DNA of 16,710 nt. Origin: CAZESH01 sp964514665 (GTDB taxonomy: Bacteria; Bacillota; Bacilli; Paenibacillales; KCTC-25726). The notes below the pieces were generated by a model. That model ran no database searches, was not told the DNA's origin, and saw only the letters and a program-made list of their open reading frames with translations. Each line of letters begins with the position of its first letter. Positions within the stretch are counted from its first letter, which is position 1. The position numbers and the translations under genes are program-made. Below are positions 13,526-16,710 of the stretch, one piece after another. The stretch is from NCBI GenBank assembly GCA_964514665.1, contig CAZESH010000064.1:1-16710 (forward strand), given 5' to 3'.

Positions 13526-14659
13526 CTATAGGGAATTTGTAATTACGAGCTTTGTTTCTTTTCCCAAATCGACTTCATAAGGCCAAGCAGCCGGTTTTCC
13601 ATCTGCCTCCACGATGATCCTTACGATCGGTCTGTGTCCAATACCGGAGCTGATGTAATTGACAATTCCGATTTGTCCCGTGCTGAGCAGAACTCTGCTG
13701 GCAACGGGATATATGGCGATCGTCTGGAAGAAGAAACGGATCAGATCCACGTCAAAAAAGTAATTCCCCGATGCAAGCAAATATTCGGCTGCTTCATTGG
13801 GACTATGCGGCATGCGATGATATCTTGGAGAGATCAGGGCGTCATATACGTCGGCAATGGCTATGATCTGGGCATATTCATGAATTTCTATGCCTGCGGA
13901 GCAATGGGGATAACCGGATCCGTTAAACCGTTCATGATGCTGCAAAGCGCAATATGCAGAAGGCTTCGGAATTTCTTTGTGGTTATTTAGCAACTGATAT
14001 CCATTCAGGGTATGTTCCTGAATTTGGCGTTTTTCCGCCTCTGTTACGATTTCGCTCTTCTTGATCAGGGAGTCGGGCAAATAAACCATCCCGATATCAA
14101 ACAATAGCGCTCCAATCGTTAATTCCATCAGCTGATTATAGGAGTAGTTTTTGGCCAAGCCCATTAGACCGGATATTATCGTTACATTTAAAGTGTGCTT
14201 AAACAAGTAAGTGTCTTTGACAAAAAGTTTGGTTATTTCGTCCATAATAAAATCTTTCTGCAGCAATTCCTGAATGATTTTTCTATAGATTTTTTTGAAT
14301 TTTTCATCGAACAAGGGGATTGCCGAGCGCTGTAAAAACTTGTAATCGTCGGGCAATTGGGTCAAGGTGCTGTACAACTGCGTTTTTTGTTGCGCTGTAA
14401 TTGTGTCGAATACAACGGGAGCTTGATCATGAAAAGCTGTCTGAGAGGTGCGGACGGTGGCAGCGGTATAAGTTTCCGCGAACCGAGGCTCTTCAATGAC
14501 AATTTCCATAATATTGAGGTTTTTTAATCGTTTGATGTATCTTTCAGTCAGTATCGTACCTGTTTTCAGCATGACCATGCCGTTCTTGCCGCTGATCGGC
14601 TGGGCCAAAACACATCCGGCTGTCAGGTCGGAGACATGAACCGGCTTCATCACTTTCAT
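13526..14659 (-). CDS. HD-GYP-type protein with degenerate HD motif
   Basis: A 377-residue protein, second gene of a - strand pair. Residues 1-60 match the N-terminal domain common in Bacillales HD-GYP proteins (SDLTAGCVLAQPI, GTILTERYIKRLKNLNI). The HD-GYP domain spans roughly 120-300, with His155 in HTLNV, His216 in QEHTLNGYQLL, HHERFNGSGYP (241-251) and Asp270 in IADVYDAL. The central HD pair is Phe187-Asp188 (LLFDIGM) and the usual Lys after it is Met191. The loss of a metal ligand suggests weak or no phosphodiesterase activity, perhaps a sensor or partner of the neighbouring intact enzyme. The C-terminus carries the small domain often found after HD-GYP (YPVASRVLLSTGQIGIV). The ATG at 14659 lies in AGGAAGTGATG; a GTG at 14662 is an alternative. 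It begins 6 bases after the first gene's stop, so the two are surely cotranscribed. Confidence 0.9.
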   Translation of the reverse strand: MKVMKPVHVSDLTAGCVLAQPISGKNGMVMLKTGTILTERYIKRLKNLNIMEIVIEEPRFAETYTAATVRTSQTAFHDQAPVVFDTITAQQKTQLYSTLTQLPDDYKFLQRSAIPLFDEKFKKIYRKIIQELLQKDFIMDEITKLFVKDTYLFKHTLNVTIISGLMGLAKNYSYNQLMELTIGALLFDIGMVYLPDSLIKKSEIVTEAEKRQIQEHTLNGYQLLNNHKEIPKPSAYCALQHHERFNGSGYPHCSAGIEIHEYAQIIAIADVYDALISPRYHRMPHSPNEAAEYLLASGNYFFDVDLIRFFFQTIAIYPVASRVLLSTGQIGIVNYISSGIGHRPIVRIIVEADGKPAAWPYEVDLGKETKLVITNSL

Positions 14660-14665
14660 CACTTC

Positions 14666-15235
14666 CTACTTTGCCAAATTATGTTCTAAAAAGTAGCCCG
14701 GAAGACTCACGAATGCTTTGACGACATCCCGATCGAATAATGAATCGCTGTGTTCAACCAATTCTTGCTTGGCCCGGCTGATATCTATCTTAGCTTGATA
14801 TGGACGGTCAGACGTCAAGCTGTCGAAGGTATCAAGAACGGCACAAATTCGGGCGTTCAACGGAATGTTACTGGATCTGAGACCATCGGGATAACCGGAA
14901 CCGTTGATTCTTTCATGATGATAAAAAACGGTATCAATGATGGCTTGGTCAAATACGCTGTACATTTCAAGAAGAAGAACGCCATATCGGGTATGTCTTT
15001 TGATCCATTCGAATTCTTGTTCCGTTAAAGTGGAAGGTTTGGTCAAAACGGCTTTGGGAATCATGATTTTACCCAGATCATGAAGCAGGCAACCCGCAAC
15101 AAGATGCTGCGTTTCACTTTTCGTGAAGGCAAACTGCTTTGCCATCTGTTTGGACAAACAGGCAACCCTCAAGCTGTGACCGTACGTATATGGATCTTTT
15201 TCGAGAAGCCGCAATACCAAATCAAGAGCCCGCAT
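14666..15235 (-). CDS. Compact HD-GYP cyclic di-GMP phosphodiesterase
   Basis: A 189-residue protein consisting almost only of the HD-GYP domain, which hydrolyses c-di-GMP to pGpG or GMP with a di- or tri-iron centre. All signature residues are present: His20 in YGHSLRVA, His52-Asp53 and Lys56 in LLHDLGK, His81, HHERINGSGYPDG (106-118) and Asp135 in AVLDTFDSL. There is no signal peptide, membrane segment or sensor domain, so it is a free cytoplasmic enzyme. It is the first gene of the pair. The start ATG 15235 has GGATGAG about 5 bases upstream. Only a weak promoter (TTGTCC, 17 bases, TTTATC on the - strand, about 15270-15298) is seen before it, and that overlaps the left inverted repeat of the adjacent recombinase segment. 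Transcription may therefore depend on the orientation of that segment. Confidence 0.92.
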   Translation of the reverse strand: MRALDLVLRLLEKDPYTYGHSLRVACLSKQMAKQFAFTKSETQHLVAGCLLHDLGKIMIPKAVLTKPSTLTEQEFEWIKRHTRYGVLLLEMYSVFDQAIIDTVFYHHERINGSGYPDGLRSSNIPLNARICAVLDTFDSLTSDRPYQAKIDISRAKQELVEHSDSLFDRDVVKAFVSLPGYFLEHNLAK

Positions 15236-15286
15236 CGGATCTCATCCATCCTTTGATACTTCCTGCAGGATAAAGGCTGTTGTTTG

Positions 15287-15313
15287 ATGTCGGACAATAA
15301 GGATTGTTCGACA
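15287..15313 (+). repeat. Left inverted repeat, probable recombination site
   Basis: A 27-base imperfect palindrome: arm TGTCGGACAAT, centre AAGG, arm ATTGTTCGACA. It matches the reverse complement of 16343-16369 at 26 of 27 positions, including the asymmetric centre. Two 10-11 base arms around a 4-6 base centre is the form of a tyrosine-recombinase core site. It ends 21 bases before the recombinase start codon. Confidence 0.8.
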
Positions 15314-15334
15314 ATATTAAAGGGGGTTATTCGC

Positions 15335-16270
15335 GTGAATAAACAAATTGTGAGTTACGATAGATCCGAGGAGACGCAGTTTTCCGATGATCAAATTATT
15401 GCCATGTACCTTTCCGCACATGATCGATCGCCCTATACCTATCGAAATTATAATTATGCAATTGAACAGTTCAGAATGTTTATCGGAATGAAACGTTTGC
15501 GGGATGCGACTTGGCGCGAGGTGGAAGCATTCAAAATCGCTTTGTATAAAGGGGTATGCGGAGGTAGCGGAAAGCCCAAATCACCTGCCACTGTAGCCGG
15601 TTATATCGCTCCCTTGCGCTCTTTGTACAAATGGGGGAGCGATGCCAATATCGGACTCTTCCCAGGGAATCCCACATCCTGCATAAGAAGTCCCAAGGTT
15701 GACATTACCAGTAAAAATCATTATTTGACGAAGGACGAATTAGCCGAACTTTTGATGCAATTGAAAAAAATGGGCTTTCGTGATTACCTTCTTGGACTGA
15801 CGTTGGTCATGTTGGGGCTGAGGGTTTCCGAGGTCGTACAAATCAAAGGAGAAGATTTTCATAAGGACCCGGCGGGGATTTCAACTTGGCTAACTGTAGT
15901 AAAAGGCAAGGGAGGCAAATCAAGAGAGGTTAAAGTTCCTGCAATTTTAGGGCAGTTGCTGCAGAAACATATGAATGAAGAGAGAAACATGATGCAAGAT
16001 GGAAGGGTCTTTCCCTTGACAGACAGGCAAGTGGAACGGATCATCCAACGGGCACGCGAAAATGCGCGATTGACAAAAAAGGTAACGCCCCATTGGCTTC
16101 GTCATACCCACGCCACGATGGCGCTGCTATTCGGAGCCAGCATCCAGCAAGTCCAGGATCATCTTGGACATGTTCAAATTAACACAACACAAAGATATTT
16201 GCATACGGTTGACCTGGTTAAAAAGGCCGCTTCCGATTATGTTGAAGACGGAATCATTGACATTATTTGA
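15335..16270 (+). CDS. Tyrosine site-specific recombinase (XerC/D-type)
   Basis: A 311-residue tyrosine recombinase. The N-terminal SAM-like core-binding domain (about residues 15-105) is followed by the catalytic domain with all active-site residues: Arg163 in GLRVSEV, Lys192 in VKGKGGKSREV, His253 and Arg256 in HWLRHTHAT, His279 in DHLGHV and the nucleophile Tyr288 in TTQRYLHT. The start is GTG 15335, with AAAGGGGG (15319-15326) 8 bases upstream. An in-frame ATG at 15287 would put the left inverted repeat inside the gene, but it has only a distant AAAGG. The gene lies wholly between two 27-base inverted repeats, so it probably inverts its own segment. It is not obviously the housekeeping XerC, XerD or CodV; a relic phage integrase is the main alternative. 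Its promoter is not clear and must lie left of the repeat. Confidence 0.92.
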   Translation: MNKQIVSYDRSEETQFSDDQIIAMYLSAHDRSPYTYRNYNYAIEQFRMFIGMKRLRDATWREVEAFKIALYKGVCGGSGKPKSPATVAGYIAPLRSLYKWGSDANIGLFPGNPTSCIRSPKVDITSKNHYLTKDELAELLMQLKKMGFRDYLLGLTLVMLGLRVSEVVQIKGEDFHKDPAGISTWLTVVKGKGGKSREVKVPAILGQLLQKHMNEERNMMQDGRVFPLTDRQVERIIQRARENARLTKKVTPHWLRHTHATMALLFGASIQQVQDHLGHVQINTTQRYLHTVDLVKKAASDYVEDGIIDII

Positions 16271-16281
16271 GGCATTAGAAC

Positions 16282-16310
16282 TTTTCAAATGAACTGCAGT
16301 ATGGTATAAT
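16282..16310 (+). promoter_or_regulatory. Outward promoter inside the flanked segment, with overlapping palindrome
   Basis: TTTTCA (16282-16287), 17 bases and TATAAT (16305-16310) with an extended TG at 16302-16303 make a strong promoter pointing right. A perfect 8+8 palindrome (ATAATTGT-A-ACAATTAT, 16306-16322) overlaps the -10 and start site and could be an operator. In the present orientation it reads through the right repeat into two terminators; after inversion it would read left toward the HD-GYP genes. Confidence 0.65.
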
Positions 16311-16342
16311 TGTAACAATTATTGCAGAAAAAGCGCGGATTA

Positions 16343-16369
16343 TGTCGAACAATCCTTATTGTACGACAT
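16343..16369 (-). repeat. Right inverted repeat, probable recombination site
   Basis: This is the inverted partner of 15287-15313: on the - strand it reads ATGTCGTACAAT, AAGG, ATTGTTCGACA. The only mismatch with the left copy is T for G at the seventh base. It lies 73 bases after the recombinase stop and 33 bases after the -10 of the internal promoter. A hairpin followed by TGTTTTATT could also act as a weak terminator. Confidence 0.8.
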
Positions 16370-16408
16370 GTTTTATTGAATTATATCGGTAAATAGCACC
16401 AGAATTGT

Positions 16409-16436
16409 GCGGCTCTCAAGAGTGGCTTTTTTTTTT
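16409..16436 (+). terminator. Rho-independent terminator right of the recombinase segment
   Basis: The arms GCGGCTCT (16409-16416) and AGAGTGGC (16419-16426) pair at seven of eight positions, including one G-T wobble. Ten T follow directly (16427-16436). It would stop transcripts from the recombinase gene and the internal promoter. Confidence 0.8.
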
Positions 16437-16445
16437 AATTTCCCA

Positions 16446-16493
16446 AAAAACCGTGTTTTTTCCTAATTCAGGAGAAAGTTCGGTTTTTCTTTT
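16446..16493 (+). terminator. Second terminator hairpin
   Basis: AAAAACCG (16446-16453) pairs with CGGTTTTT (16481-16488), and an inner stem around CCT-AATTC-AGG (16462-16472) extends it. TTTTTCTTTTATT follows. With the preceding hairpin it forms a double stop that insulates the next gene; its mirrored A and T runs suggest it could work in both directions. Confidence 0.6.
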
Positions 16494-16494
16494 A

Positions 16495-16541
16495 TTGATT
16501 TTGACCTCCAGTTGATATAATGTTAGAAATAGTAACATTAT
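16495..16541 (+). promoter_or_regulatory. Promoter and operator-like palindrome of the last gene
   Basis: TATAAT (16516-16521) is preceded by TG at 16513-16514 (extended -10) and by TTGATT (16495-16500) at a short 15-base spacing. A perfect 9+9 inverted repeat with a 7-base centre (ATAATGTTA and TAACATTAT, 16517-16541) overlaps the -10 and start site, the usual place for a repressor operator. The regulator is unknown. Confidence 0.6.
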
Positions 16542-16559
16542 GGGAAGGGGGCGTGCATT

Positions 16560-16710
16560 ATGGGTAAAAAAAGTAGATTTTTGTTTTCTTTAGTGTGGAT
16601 ATCGGTACTTTTTGTATTAATTGTCACTGTTAAATCCCTGTTGTGGTGGGAGATATCCATACTTATGTTAGTATACATCACATTAACTGCTGTAATTCTC
16701 ATCATGTCCC
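16560..16710 (+). CDS. Membrane protein of unknown function (N-terminal 50 residues only)
   Basis: The ATG at 16560 follows GGGAAGGGGG (16541-16550) at about 9 bases. The frame is open to the window end. It begins MGKKSRFLFSLVWISVLFVL, with two hydrophobic segments at about residues 7-23 and 32-49 joined by a short loop with WWE. The basic start suggests the N-terminus is cytoplasmic. It has its own promoter and terminators in front, so it is a separate unit from the recombinase. The family cannot be named from this part; membrane-anchored GGDEF proteins, small transporters or membrane regulators are all possible. Confidence 0.7.
   Translation, partial: MGKKSRFLFSLVWISVLFVLIVTVKSLLWWEISILMLVYITLTAVILIMS

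Noticed and set aside
13634..13990. 118-codon + strand open frame downstream of the riboswitch, considered as its target gene
   Set aside because: It is the reverse shadow of the HD-GYP motifs (its pattern mirrors the HHE...GYP region) and has no ribosome binding site.
15287..15334. Longer recombinase start at TTG 15284 or ATG 15287, placing the left repeat within the coding sequence
   Set aside because: The ribosome binding site AAAGGGGG with ideal spacing points to GTG 15335, and the extra N-terminus has no family features. If wrong, inversion would also change the protein's N-terminus.
15287..16369. Segment as an insertion sequence or integrated element with terminal repeats
   Set aside because: No flanking target duplication is seen, the repeats are palindromic core-site type, and the segment carries only the recombinase and an outward promoter. 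It remains the main alternative.

Overview
The window looks like chromosomal DNA of a spore-former-type Firmicute (Bacillales). Paenibacillaceae or a close relative is my best guess. The reasons are strong AGGAGG-type ribosome binding sites with many GTG/TTG starts, SinR/SinI-family biofilm regulators, a gene order that follows the Bacillus subtilis eps operon, HD-GYP proteins with the N-terminal domain common in that group, and a GEMM-I c-di-GMP riboswitch. The genus is an inference.

Left two thirds (1-12013, all + strand) is an exopolysaccharide operon entered mid-gene. In order it encodes the tail of an EpsC/CapD-type UDP-sugar 4,6-dehydratase, GalU, three successive glycosyltransferases (GT4, GT2, GT4), another GT2, an EpsG-like polymerase, a 525-base non-coding stretch, GalE, a 55-residue protein, EpsL-like phosphoglycosyl transferase, EpsM-like acetyltransferase, a Tat-exported metallophosphoesterase, EpsN-like aminotransferase and a SinR-like repressor that overlaps epsN by ATGA. 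EpsC, EpsN, EpsM and EpsL homologues together would make UDP-di-N-acetylbacillosamine (or a similar sugar) and load it on undecaprenyl phosphate. GalU and GalE supply UDP-glucose/galactose, the glycosyltransferases extend the unit and the EpsG-like protein polymerises it. No Wzx flippase is visible. The 525-base gap holds four short palindromes and a nested imperfect inverted repeat about 200 bases long.

The regulatory block (11666-12924) has two SinR paralogues on the + strand, the second with its own clear promoter. Facing them on the - strand are a 58-residue SinI-like antirepressor and a 37-residue ORF, separated by a run of ten G (on the - strand).

The right part (13330-16710) is a c-di-GMP region. 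A + strand GEMM-I riboswitch with an antiterminator/terminator platform points into the 3' end of a two-gene - strand HD-GYP operon (the first gene with intact motifs, the second with a broken HD motif). Next to the HD-GYP start lies a tyrosine recombinase gene flanked by two 27-base inverted repeats that match at 26 positions. Inside the flanked segment, near its right end, is a good outward promoter that now runs into two terminators. Inversion would turn that promoter toward the HD-GYP genes. The layout resembles the Salmonella Hin switch but uses a tyrosine recombinase. I propose a phase-variable c-di-GMP turnover switch beside a biofilm polysaccharide locus. This is the most interesting feature of the window and is inferred from sequence only. 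The window ends in a new membrane-protein gene with its own promoter and operator-like palindrome.
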